Shown here: piece after piece, positions 1 through 7,050 of the stretch
Position numbering within the stretch: position 1 is the first letter of the stretch
How the letters are laid out: each line of letters opens with the position of its first letter
Translations under genes and position numbers: made by a program
Assembly: GCA_023460035.1 (NCBI GenBank)
Contig: JAEWRN010000038.1
Span: 1-23,304, forward strand
Length of the DNA: 23,304 bases
Direction: 5' to 3'
From: Bacillota bacterium
GTDB taxonomy: Bacteria > Bacillota > Clostridia > Oscillospirales > Ruminococcaceae
The notes under the pieces: generated by a model
Seen by the model: the letters and a program-made list of their open reading frames with translations, nothing else
Told to the model about the DNA's origin: nothing
The model's database searches: none

Positions 1-78
1 TCAAAAAACTGGCTAAATGGAAATGGAGAACCTGTTTTTCTTGCGCCGTATTCGCTGTTTTTGGATTGAAACACACCG

Positions 79-154
79 AGAACCCGGTTTATGCTCCTGC
101 GTAAACCGGGTTCTTCGACAAGCTGAAGCGGGCCGTTTTTGCAACGGCCCGCTT
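79..154 (+). repeat. Twin-hairpin intergenic element, left copy
   Basis: Two near-perfect hairpins stand side by side. Hairpin 1 pairs 79-91 with 102-114 (13 bp, 10-nt loop). Hairpin 2 pairs 126-137 with 143-154 (12 bp, loop TTTGC). Between the stems are 11 nt, and the junction reads TTCGACAAGCTGAAG (114-128). The same architecture with a 13/15 identical junction, inverted, occurs at 23177-23238, while the stems themselves are unrelated in sequence. Neither hairpin here is followed by a T-run, so simple terminator function is doubtful for this copy. It may be a REP-like repeat family of this genome; that is inference from two copies. Confidence 0.7.
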
Positions 155-244
155 TCCATGTGCTTTGCAACGGTGAAAAGGCGAAATAAACAGGTGCGTA
201 AGCGATAGGCGAGAGATACCGTCGTCTTATTGGCCCCCTTATAA

Positions 245-276
245 TAAAAACCAAAAATAAAGCCTGGCCTAGCTTT
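245..276 (-). terminator. Possible weak terminator of the alpha/beta hydrolase gene
   Basis: Read on the minus strand downstream of the hydrolase stop, a 6-bp stem (AAAGCT with GGCTTT, plus coordinates 259-276, one wobble, loop AGGCCA) is followed by ATTTTTGGTTTTTATT. The stem is short but the T-tract is good and the position is right. Confidence 0.4.
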
Positions 277-321
277 TGCCGGCAGCGGGTAACGGGTGCG
301 GGGCAATACGGTACACTAAGG

Positions 322-1305
322 TTACAGCCCTTCGCTGCCCATCACACCCGGAACACGCTGCAAAAAATACGTGCGCAGAAGCTGCGCGTAGCGCTGCGGC
401 TCTTCTGTCAGCGGGCCGTGCGCCGAGTGTTCAAACCACACAAGGTCTTTATCCGGGGCTTCAATCTGCCGGTAGTAATCGTCCACCAGTTCGCTTGGGG
501 TGTTGTTGTCCAGTCTGCCCTGAAAAATATAATACGGCATGGTAAACCGGGTGCACTGGAGGGGGAAATCACACTGTGCCACACTGGGCCACATATAGGT
601 CAGGCAGCGCCGGTAGCCCAGCAACAGCCCCAGTTTGTCGGTAAACGAAAACTCGCGGCTTTGCAGCAGAGGCTTTGCGGTGTCGCTCCAATAGGTGCCC
701 TGCTTCACTGCGTGACCACCGTATTGCTTCATGATGCGCCGCTGGGCCATCAGCCCTTTAAAAATTTTGCGGTAACACCCGTTTTGCGGCGGGCCTATTT
801 TGGCAAGGGTGCGCAGTGCACGCGCATCCTGTGCCTGCGTTGCCTTTTGCAATGCAAATTCATAGCTGAGCCGTTCGTTCTGCACGCCGTTGACAACCTG
901 CCCGCTGCCAAGGTATGCGGCAATGTGCTGCGGGTGGCGGTAGCAAAGGTAAGTGCCCAGCTCGGTGCCCCAGCTGCCGCCCCATAAAAACAGCTTCTGC
1001 TTGCCCAGCAGTGCGCAAAGGTACTGCACCAGTTCGGCGGCGTCGCTTACCAGCTGGTCAAGGTGCAACGTCTCTTTTTTGACACCCCAGTACGAGCCGC
1101 CGGTGCCCCGTTGGTCCCATGCAACCAGCGTAAACGCATCGCAAAGGCCCGCTAAGCGGTTGATGACGGTATCGCGGTTGCTGACACCCGGCCCACCGTG
1201 CAAAAAAAGCAGCACGGGGTTTTGCCGCCGGCAACCCAGAATATGAATTTTCTGGGGCACCCCACCCACCATGACTTTTTGAATTTCGTTTAGTTCAAAC
1301 TCCAT
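322..1305 (-). CDS. Alpha/beta hydrolase, proline iminopeptidase-like (peptidase S33 type)
   Basis: A 327-residue cytosolic serine hydrolase with no signal peptide. HGGPG (36-40) is the oxyanion-hole motif typical of proline iminopeptidases, followed by WDQRGTG (63-69). The nucleophile elbow is GGSWG with Ser111; the acid is probably Asp266 (GRLDNNTP) and the base His296 (SAHGPL). Family members remove N-terminal proline from peptides or hydrolyse related amides and esters, so the exact substrate cannot be read from sequence. The start is fixed by a GGGGAGGA SD about 8 nt upstream on the minus strand. The gene is monocistronic, divergent from its right neighbour, with its own promoter at 1345-1373. 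It is the only minus-strand gene in the window. Confidence 0.85.
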   Translation of the reverse strand: MEFELNEIQKVMVGGVPQKIHILGCRRQNPVLLFLHGGPGVSNRDTVINRLAGLCDAFTLVAWDQRGTGGSYWGVKKETLHLDQLVSDAAELVQYLCALLGKQKLFLWGGSWGTELGTYLCYRHPQHIAAYLGSGQVVNGVQNERLSYEFALQKATQAQDARALRTLAKIGPPQNGCYRKIFKGLMAQRRIMKQYGGHAVKQGTYWSDTAKPLLQSREFSFTDKLGLLLGYRRCLTYMWPSVAQCDFPLQCTRFTMPYYIFQGRLDNNTPSELVDDYYRQIEAPDKDLVWFEHSAHGPLTEEPQRYAQLLRTYFLQRVPGVMGSEGL

Positions 1306-1322
1306 CGCAATTCCTCCCCGCT

Positions 1323-1373
1323 GCGGCAGGCTGCCGCTTTTTTTATTGTAGACGCAAAAGGGCGGCGTGGCAA
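1323..1373 (-). promoter_or_regulatory. Promoter of the hydrolase gene, with a hairpin at the predicted mRNA 5' end
   Basis: On the minus strand, TTGCCA (plus 1368-1373) and TACAAT (plus 1345-1350) are separated by exactly 17 nt, a good sigma-A pattern. The predicted start is near 1338. The first transcribed bases would form a compact hairpin (GCGGCA/TGCCGC, 1323-1337, 3-nt loop) directly before the SD. On the plus strand the same hairpin is followed by seven T, so it could also stop antisense transcription entering from the left. Confidence 0.6.
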
Positions 1374-1466
1374 GCGGCCCCGGCGAGGTTTTGCCCTAAA
1401 ATTGAGAAAGGTAAGGCCTGGCAAACTTTTTGGCCTGAAGCGGTAGATTTTTTCGGCCGATTTTAC

Positions 1467-1494
1467 TATAATTAAGTTGTATAATTGTGCAATT
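1467..1494 (+). promoter_or_regulatory. Tandem -10 elements upstream of the small membrane protein gene
   Basis: Two TATAAT hexamers lie 7 nt apart (1467-1472 and 1480-1485) in an AT-rich island. Neither has a convincing -35 at 16-18 nt. A short palindrome, AATTGTGCAATT (1483-1494), overlaps the second hexamer and could be an operator or chance. This promoter would also serve ispDF, 11 bp after the membrane gene. Confidence 0.5.
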
Positions 1495-1517
1495 TATTCT
1501 GTATAGAAAATGAGCTG

Positions 1518-1868
1518 ATGAAGATGAAAAAAAGCACGGCACTGATTGCAGGGGGTATTACACTGGCGGGTACGCTGCTGTTTGGCGGGGTGTTTGCAGC
1601 AATTGGCAGCTTTACGGTGCCGGTTTTGCTGGGGCTGCTGCTGGGCTTTGCCGCGGCGCTGCTGTGCCTGTTTTTGTTTTACAAATCTGCCAATGCCGCA
1701 CAGGGCAATAAAAACGCCGGTATGGTGTTGTTCTTTTTGCGCTGGGGCGTGGCGTTTGCCGTTGTGGCGGTTTCGGTATTTGTGCCCGCCATTGACAGCG
1801 TAGCGGCTATTTTGCCGCTTGCGCTGCCGGTGCTGGCGGCGGCCATTTTAATGGCGGCGGGCAAATAG
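1518..1868 (+). CDS. Small four-helix membrane protein, possibly ATP synthase subunit I-like
   Basis: A 116-residue, strongly hydrophobic protein. About four membrane segments are visible, arranged as two hairpins around a short polar middle (KSANAAQGNKN). The pattern of glycine-rich helix pairs, a basic loop and a proline-containing last helix resembles AtpI/ATP synthase subunit I-like proteins, but it is not in an atp operon and the similarity is only general. I chose ATG 1518 (MKMKKS); ATG 1524 is equally possible. A TTG at 1485 would open the frame earlier but falls in the -10 box. It ends 11 bp before ispDF and is probably co-transcribed. Function unknown. Confidence 0.6.
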   Translation: MKMKKSTALIAGGITLAGTLLFGGVFAAIGSFTVPVLLGLLLGFAAALLCLFLFYKSANAAQGNKNAGMVLFFLRWGVAFAVVAVSVFVPAIDSVAAILPLALPVLAAAILMAAGK

Positions 1869-1879
1869 AAAGGGACGTT

Positions 1880-3028
1880 ATGTACAATCACAAAAAAGTG
1901 ACGGCCATTATTGTGGCGGCGGGCAGCTCCAGCCGCATGGGCTTTGACAAGCTGTTTTACGAAATTGACGGTACCCCGGTACTGGCGCGTACGCTGGCCG
2001 CGTTTGAAACCCACCCGTTGGTGGATGCCATTGTGCTGGTGACCGGTGAAGCCGAGCGGCACGCTGCGGCGCTGGCGGGGCCCTTTGGCAAGGTTGTGGC
2101 GGTGGTGCGCGGCGGTGATACCCGTGTGGCTTCGGTGCGTGCCGGGGTGGCGGCTGCGGGCCGTGCGGGGCTGCTTGCCATTCACGACGGGGCACGGCCC
2201 TTTGTCAGTGAACAGGTGATCACCCGCACCATTGAAGCCGCTGACCGCTGGGGCGGCGCGGCACCCGCCGTGCAGGTAAAAGACACAGTAAAGCAGGTGG
2301 CCCCAAACGGCACGGTGGCGTGTACCTTGCCACGGGCAGAGCTGCGGGCGGTGCAAACACCGCAGGTGTTTGACGCACTGCTGTACGCCGAAGCGCTCAG
2401 TGCGCTTGCCGGGGACGACACGGCCACCGACGATTGCAGTATTTTTGAAGCCGCCGGGCGCAAGGTGCTGCTGGTAGAGGGCGACTATGCCAACCTTAAA
2501 ATTACCACAAGGGAGGATTTGCTCCCTTATGAGACGCAGGAGGTGCCCCAAATGCGCATAGGGCATGGGTATGACGTACACCGGCTGGTGCCGGACAGAG
2601 ACTTGATTTTAGGCGGGGTGCAGGTGCCGTTTGAAAAGGGGCTTGCCGGGCATTCGGATGCCGATGTGCTGACCCACGCCGTAATGGACGCCCTGCTGGG
2701 CGCCGCGGCCCTTGGCGACATTGGGCGGCATTTCCCCGATACTGACCCCGCTTACGAGGGCGCAAACAGCATTGTGCTGCTGCAAACCGTGATGCGGTTG
2801 CTAGAGCAGGAGGGTTGGGCGGTCGAAAACGTGGACGCGACCATTTTGTGCCAGGCCCCAAAGCTTGCGCTGCACATCCCCGCCATGCGCAAAACGCTGG
2901 CGGCGGCAATGGGCCTGCCGCAGGGTGCGGTTTCGGTGAAAGCGACGACCGAAGAGGGCCTGGGGTTTACCGGCGCGGGTGAAGGCATTGCAGTGCATAC
3001 GGTGTGCCTGCTGAACGAGCGGCGCTAA
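1880..3028 (+). CDS. ispDF: Bifunctional IspD/IspF, MEP isoprenoid pathway
   Basis: A 382-residue fusion of two MEP-pathway enzymes. Residues 1-220 are the IspD cytidylyltransferase (2-C-methyl-D-erythritol 4-phosphate + CTP to CDP-ME), with the nucleotide-binding loop AAGSSSRMG (13-21), DGARPF (103-108) and the LPRAELRAVQTPQVF stretch. Residues 225-382 are IspF (2,4-cyclodiphosphate synthase), with metal ligands Asp232 and His234 (GYDVH) and His266 (DVLTH), plus IGRHFPDTD and ATTEEGLGFTG. The intervening enzyme IspE is not here. The start has a modest GAAAGGGA SD. In the linker, AGGAGG (2538-2543) sits 8 nt before the in-frame ATG 2552 that begins the IspF sequence MRIGHGYDVHR, so a free IspF could also be made. 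Confidence 0.93.
   Translation: MYNHKKVTAIIVAAGSSSRMGFDKLFYEIDGTPVLARTLAAFETHPLVDAIVLVTGEAERHAAALAGPFGKVVAVVRGGDTRVASVRAGVAAAGRAGLLAIHDGARPFVSEQVITRTIEAADRWGGAAPAVQVKDTVKQVAPNGTVACTLPRAELRAVQTPQVFDALLYAEALSALAGDDTATDDCSIFEAAGRKVLLVEGDYANLKITTREDLLPYETQEVPQMRIGHGYDVHRLVPDRDLILGGVQVPFEKGLAGHSDADVLTHAVMDALLGAAALGDIGRHFPDTDPAYEGANSIVLLQTVMRLLEQEGWAVENVDATILCQAPKLALHIPAMRKTLAAAMGLPQGAVSVKATTEEGLGFTGAGEGIAVHTVCLLNERR
2538..2554 (+). promoter_or_regulatory. Internal Shine-Dalgarno and start codon for IspF inside ispDF
   Basis: AGGAGG at 2538-2543, an 8-nt spacer and ATG 2552-2554 make a textbook ribosome site, in frame at codon 225. The ATG coincides with the usual N-terminus of stand-alone IspF. 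It may be active or a relic of two formerly separate genes. Confidence 0.5.
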
Positions 3029-3051
3029 GCGGCTTTGCCGCATCGTTTTGA

Positions 3052-3080
3052 TTGTGGTGCAAGCGCCAATGTGATATACT
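3052..3080 (+). promoter_or_regulatory. Promoter of cdaA-cdaR
   Basis: TTGTGG (3052-3057), a 17-nt spacer and TATACT (3075-3080) with an extended -10 (TG at 3072-3073). It begins 24 nt after the ispDF stop and leaves a leader of about 68 nt before cdaA. It marks a separate transcription unit. Confidence 0.7.
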
Positions 3081-3154
3081 ATTTTAGATAGAGCTAAATT
3101 TGCAAAGCGGCGGCGGGCTGGGCTGCAGCGCGCTTTAAAACGGGAGGCTGTACT

Positions 3155-4111
3155 ATGGATTTGCAGGAATCCTTCACGACCTTTATGGGTTCCATGGGCA
3201 CCAGTTTTTGGGCCTTGATGGAGGGGATCGGCAATGTCCTGCGGGATATCAAACCGGCCGACCTGCTGGATATAGCAGTGGTGGCCTTTTTGACTTACGA
3301 GCTGATCATGCTGGTACGGCATACCCGTGCGGCCCAGCTGGTAAAGGGCATTTTAATTTTGTTTGTCGCGTCTTTTTTGTCTGACCTGTGGGGCATGCGC
3401 GCACTCAACTATATTCTGCAAAAAATACTGCAATTCGGTGTGCTGGCACTGGTCATTGTGTTTCAGCCCGAAATTCGCCGTGCGCTAGAGCAGGTGGGCC
3501 GCACCGACATTTTTGCCATCTCTATTTTTAAAGGCAAAACCCCGGACGAGCAGACGCGCGAACACTGGAAAACCGCCATTGCCGCGGTTTGCGATGCCGC
3601 AGAGCAGATGAGCGATTCGCGCACCGGTGCGCTGATTGTGTTTGAGCGGTTGTCAAATTTGAGTGAGATCATCAAAACCGGCACGGTGCTCAATGCCGAC
3701 ATCAATGTCGAGGCAATCGGCACGATTTTTTACGAAGGCACGCCGCTGCACGACGGTGCCGTGATTGTGCGGGATGCCCGCATTAAGGCCGCCGGCTGCG
3801 TGCTGCCGCTTTCGGCCAACCTCGACATCAGCAAGGACATGGGCACCCGCCACCGCGCCGCCCTTGGCATGAGTGAAAACTCCGACGCCGTGTGTGTGGT
3901 AGTGTCAGAGGAAACGGGCATTATCTCGCTTGCCAAAAACGGTGTGCTGATCCGCCGGCTGGACAGGCAGAACCTGTACAATCTGCTGCGGCTTGAGCTG
4001 ATCCCCGACCCGCCGGAGGAAACAGGTGGCCGCGGGCGCCGCCTGCTTGCAAAACTGCGTGGCAATAAACAGCAAAAGGGGGTGCCGGGCGATGGGCGAA
4101 AAGCAGAATAA
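3155..4111 (+). CDS. cdaA: Diadenylate cyclase CdaA (membrane-bound c-di-AMP synthase)
   Basis: This 318-residue enzyme joins two ATP into cyclic di-AMP, which controls potassium and osmolyte balance and wall homeostasis. The N-terminal 105 residues hold about three membrane helices (roughly 38-56, 62-78, 92-104). The DAC (DisA_N) catalytic domain follows, with both signature motifs intact: DGA (200-202, in LHDGAVIV) and RHRAA (232-236, in GTRHRAALG). The basic C-terminal tail makes it longer than the roughly 273-residue Bacillus protein. GGGAGG 7 nt before ATG 3155 sets the start. It overlaps cdaR by 20 bp, implying translational coupling, as expected for a cyclase and its regulator. Confidence 0.95.
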   Translation: MDLQESFTTFMGSMGTSFWALMEGIGNVLRDIKPADLLDIAVVAFLTYELIMLVRHTRAAQLVKGILILFVASFLSDLWGMRALNYILQKILQFGVLALVIVFQPEIRRALEQVGRTDIFAISIFKGKTPDEQTREHWKTAIAAVCDAAEQMSDSRTGALIVFERLSNLSEIIKTGTVLNADINVEAIGTIFYEGTPLHDGAVIVRDARIKAAGCVLPLSANLDISKDMGTRHRAALGMSENSDAVCVVVSEETGIISLAKNGVLIRRLDRQNLYNLLRLELIPDPPEETGGRGRRLLAKLRGNKQQKGVPGDGRKAE

Positions 4112-5393
4112 ACCGATGAAGAAAAAACGCAGCCTGCGCGGCCTGTTTGAAAACAATCAGTTCAACGTCGTGCTGTCTATTATCATTGCGGTCATTGCCT
4201 GGCTGATCATCTCGCTGTACATCAAGCCGCAGACGACCAGCACCATTGGCGACATCCCGGTAAAGCTGGACTATAATGCTTCTGCCTACCAGAGCATGGG
4301 CCTTGACATTGTGTCGGAGGGCAGCACCACAACGACCGTCAGCGTTAAGGTGACGGGCCCGCGCTCGGTGGTGGGCGGCCTGACGAAGGACGATATTACC
4401 GTATACCCCAAAATGACGAATGTCACCGAGGCCGGCCAGTACGAGCTGGAGCTTGTGGCGATTAAAAACGATTCGGCGGCTGACTTTACAATTGACACCG
4501 CATCCATTCGCCCCACCAAGGTGACGGTGCGCTTTGACACCCTGATTTCGAAGAAGTTTGTCGTAGAGACCGACACCAGTACGGTGCACCCGGCAGACGG
4601 CTACATTTTAAGCAAAGCGTATGCCACCCCGGGCGAAGTGACCCTGACCGGGCCGGAAAAGGAAATTCAGTCGGTCGGCAAGCTGGTGGCAAAAGTGGAG
4701 TTGCCGGACGAGTTGACCAGCACACAGATCACGACGGCGGCACTGTCGTTCTACGATAAGGACGGCAACCCGCTGACCAGTAAGCTAATCACGGCAGACG
4801 CCGAAACGGTAGAGGTTACGATACCCATTCTGCAAAAGAAAACGTTGCCGTTTACCATCGGCTACACCAATGTGCCGGAAGGCTTTGACACCAGCCTGCT
4901 AAAGCCCAGCTTTTCAGCGCAGTCGGTCAACCTTGCGGGCCCGGGCGATGCAATACAAAACAAAACCGAGGTCTCGCTGGGGTATATTGACCTGCAAAAA
5001 GAGTTTGCACTCGGCTTTTCAAAGGCGTTCCCCGTGGTGCTGGACACCGGCTATGAAAACCTTGATAACCTGACACAGGTGACCGTCAGCTTTGACACCA
5101 GTGCGTTCAGCGCAAAAACGGTGACAGTCAGCGACGTGCGGGTCATCAACGAGCCGCAAAACCGCACGGTCAGCGTGGACACCAAACGTATTTACGACGT
5201 GACGATTATCGGCCTTACCGCCGATGTGAATGCCCTTGCCGCCAAAAGCGTGATCGCGGAGATTGACGCGGGCGATTTGACACTGGGCGAGGGCCAGCAG
5301 ACGGTGCCGGTGACGATTAAAATACCCGGCAGCACGACAGTGTTTGCCGTGGGTGATTACACGGCGCTGATCGACATCAGCGAGAGCAATTAA
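4092..5393 (+). CDS. cdaR: CdaR, YbbR-domain regulator of CdaA
   Basis: A 433-residue extracytoplasmic protein anchored by one N-terminal membrane helix (about residues 24-44) after a basic cytosolic start (KPMKKKRSLR). The exported part contains about four YbbR-type beta repeats, recognisable by recurring glycine-proline or glycine turns (VTGPRSV, LTGPEKE, LAGPGDA, IIGLTADV). In Bacillus and Listeria, CdaR binds CdaA and modulates its activity. I chose ATG 4092, which overlaps the cdaA end and has a G-rich SD (about 4079-4083); ATG 4116 is an alternative. The usual third gene glmM does not follow. Confidence 0.88.
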   Translation: MGEKQNKPMKKKRSLRGLFENNQFNVVLSIIIAVIAWLIISLYIKPQTTSTIGDIPVKLDYNASAYQSMGLDIVSEGSTTTTVSVKVTGPRSVVGGLTKDDITVYPKMTNVTEAGQYELELVAIKNDSAADFTIDTASIRPTKVTVRFDTLISKKFVVETDTSTVHPADGYILSKAYATPGEVTLTGPEKEIQSVGKLVAKVELPDELTSTQITTAALSFYDKDGNPLTSKLITADAETVEVTIPILQKKTLPFTIGYTNVPEGFDTSLLKPSFSAQSVNLAGPGDAIQNKTEVSLGYIDLQKEFALGFSKAFPVVLDTGYENLDNLTQVTVSFDTSAFSAKTVTVSDVRVINEPQNRTVSVDTKRIYDVTIIGLTADVNALAAKSVIAEIDAGDLTLGEGQQTVPVTIKIPGSTTVFAVGDYTALIDISESN

Positions 5394-5426
5394 GCTAGTA
5401 AAACCCAAGGGCGAGGAGGTGGCGTT

Positions 5427-7001
5427 ATGCTGCAAATTTCCGGCCTGACGCTGCCGCTCACCTCTAACGGCGAAACAGCGTTTGCTGCCGCTTGTAAAAA
5501 GCTGGGGCTGCAACAGCAGCAGGTGGCCGACTGGGGGGTGACCCGCCTTTCGGTCGATGCCCGCCACGGTAAGCCCCAGTTCGTGTGGGGCATCGGGCTG
5601 ACGCTTGCCGCCGGCCTTGACGAAGGGCGGTACCTGCAAAAAGGCGCTGTGTTAAAAACGCCGCAGCCGCTTGTCATTGTGCCGGGGGCCAGCCAGCCCA
5701 CCGCGCGGCCCATTGTCTGCGGCCTTGGCCCGGCAGGGCTGTTTGCGGCATTGCTGCTTGCAAAGCACGGCGCGCGCCCGCTGGTGTTAGAGCGCGGCCC
5801 GTCAATTGAAAAACGGGCCGCTGCGGTTGACCGCTTTTTTGCGGGCGGTGAACTAGATGAAAACGCCAACATTCAGTTTGGCGAGGGCGGTGCGGGCACC
5901 TTTTCAGACGGCAAACTGACCACCCGCATTGGCGACCCGCTTTGCGACTATGTGCGCGAGACCTTGCTGCGGCACGGCGCCCCGCGCGAAATTGCGTGGC
6001 ACGCAAAGCCGCATATCGGCACCGACCAGCTGCGCGGTGTCATTACCTCAATGCGCACAGAGATACAGGCTCTTGGCGGGGAAGTGTTGTTTGACACCCG
6101 CCTTACGGGGCTGATGACGAATGGCGGCCGGTTGACCGGCGTGCAGACAACGGCGGGCCAGTTTGCGGCAGAAACCTTAGTCCTCGCGGTGGGACATTCG
6201 GCACGGGACGTGTTTGCCATGTTGCCTGCTGCCGGGGTACCGCTGGTGGCAAAACCCTTTTCTGTCGGGTTTCGCGCCGAGCATCTGCAAACTGAAATTG
6301 ACCGTGCGCTGTACCACAGCGCGGCGGGGCACCCGGCCTTGCCGCCGGGCGAGTACCAGCTTTCGGCCCAGCTTGGCGGGCGCGGGGTGTATACTTTTTG
6401 CATGTGCCCCGGCGGGCAGGTGGTCGCGGCCGCCAGCGAAGCGGGCGGCCTTTGCACCAATGGCATGAGCTACCACGCGCGTGACGGTGCCAACGCCAAC
6501 GCCGCGGTGGTGGTGGGGGTCAGCGGTGCCGATTTTGGCGGCGATGCCGCACAAGCACTGGCGTTTCAGCGTGCACTGGAGCAAAAGGCCTATGCCGCGG
6601 TGGGCGGGTACACTGCCCCCGCGCAGGACCTTGGCTCGTTTTTGGCGGCAAAGCCCGGCCTTACCCTTGGGCGCGTACAGCCCACTTACCCGCGCGGGGT
6701 GGCGGCCGCCGACCTTGGCGCGTTATTGCCGCCGCAGCTTGCGGGTGCCTTGCGCACCGGGTTTGCGGCATTTGGTCGCAAACTGCCGGGGTACGACGCA
6801 AAAGATACTATTTTGACCGGGCTTGAAACCCGCACTAGCAGCCCGGTGCGCATCCCGCGGCAGCAAAACTGCGAAGCGGAGGCCTTGGCAGGGCTTTACC
6901 CCTGCGGGGAGGGTGCCGGGTACGCGGGCGGTATTGTGAGTGCCGCGGTAGACGGCCTGCGGGTGGCGGCCAGCATTTTGGGCCGTTATGCATACGAATA
7001 A
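5427..7001 (+). CDS. NAD(P)/FAD-dependent dehydrogenase of the COG2509 type
   Basis: A 524-residue soluble flavoprotein. After an N-terminal domain of about 90 residues comes the Rossmann dinucleotide-binding motif GLGPAG (99-104, in PIVCGLGPAGLFAALLLAKHG) with the acidic end of the second strand at LERG (121-124). NIQFGEGGAGTFSDGKL (149-164) is characteristic of this uncharacterised dehydrogenase family, and a C-terminal GEGAGYAGGI...DGLRVA segment closes the FAD site. Substrate and partner are unknown. GAGGAGGT just upstream sets ATG 5427. The gap from cdaR is 33 bp without a promoter, so it is probably in the same transcript. I believe this family recurs beside ybbR in some Clostridia, but that is from memory. 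Confidence 0.82.
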   Translation: MLQISGLTLPLTSNGETAFAAACKKLGLQQQQVADWGVTRLSVDARHGKPQFVWGIGLTLAAGLDEGRYLQKGAVLKTPQPLVIVPGASQPTARPIVCGLGPAGLFAALLLAKHGARPLVLERGPSIEKRAAAVDRFFAGGELDENANIQFGEGGAGTFSDGKLTTRIGDPLCDYVRETLLRHGAPREIAWHAKPHIGTDQLRGVITSMRTEIQALGGEVLFDTRLTGLMTNGGRLTGVQTTAGQFAAETLVLAVGHSARDVFAMLPAAGVPLVAKPFSVGFRAEHLQTEIDRALYHSAAGHPALPPGEYQLSAQLGGRGVYTFCMCPGGQVVAAASEAGGLCTNGMSYHARDGANANAAVVVGVSGADFGGDAAQALAFQRALEQKAYAAVGGYTAPAQDLGSFLAAKPGLTLGRVQPTYPRGVAAADLGALLPPQLAGALRTGFAAFGRKLPGYDAKDTILTGLETRTSSPVRIPRQQNCEAEALAGLYPCGEGAGYAGGIVSAAVDGLRVAASILGRYAYE

Positions 7002-7050
7002 TAGCATTTTGTGAAAGCAAAATTGTTTCAATAAAAAGGAAGCGTGATGT

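Larger units (their letters stand above)
1..321. other. Non-coding region between an off-window neighbour and the minus-strand hydrolase
   Basis: I see no convincing gene here: the short open frames lack ribosome sites and recognisable protein sequence, and they run through strong inverted repeats. The stretch holds a twin-hairpin element (79-154) and, nearer the hydrolase stop, a weak minus-strand terminator (245-276). A TATAAT at 240-245 has no matching -35 box. The remainder shows nothing I can name. Confidence 0.6.

Noticed and set aside
17..208. Frame of 63 codons at the left edge
   Set aside because: It runs through the twin-hairpin element, so its codons are explained by the inverted repeats, and it lacks an SD.
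418..987. Plus-strand frame of 189 codons
   Set aside because: It lies antisense to the well-supported hydrolase gene and has no SD or recognisable motif.
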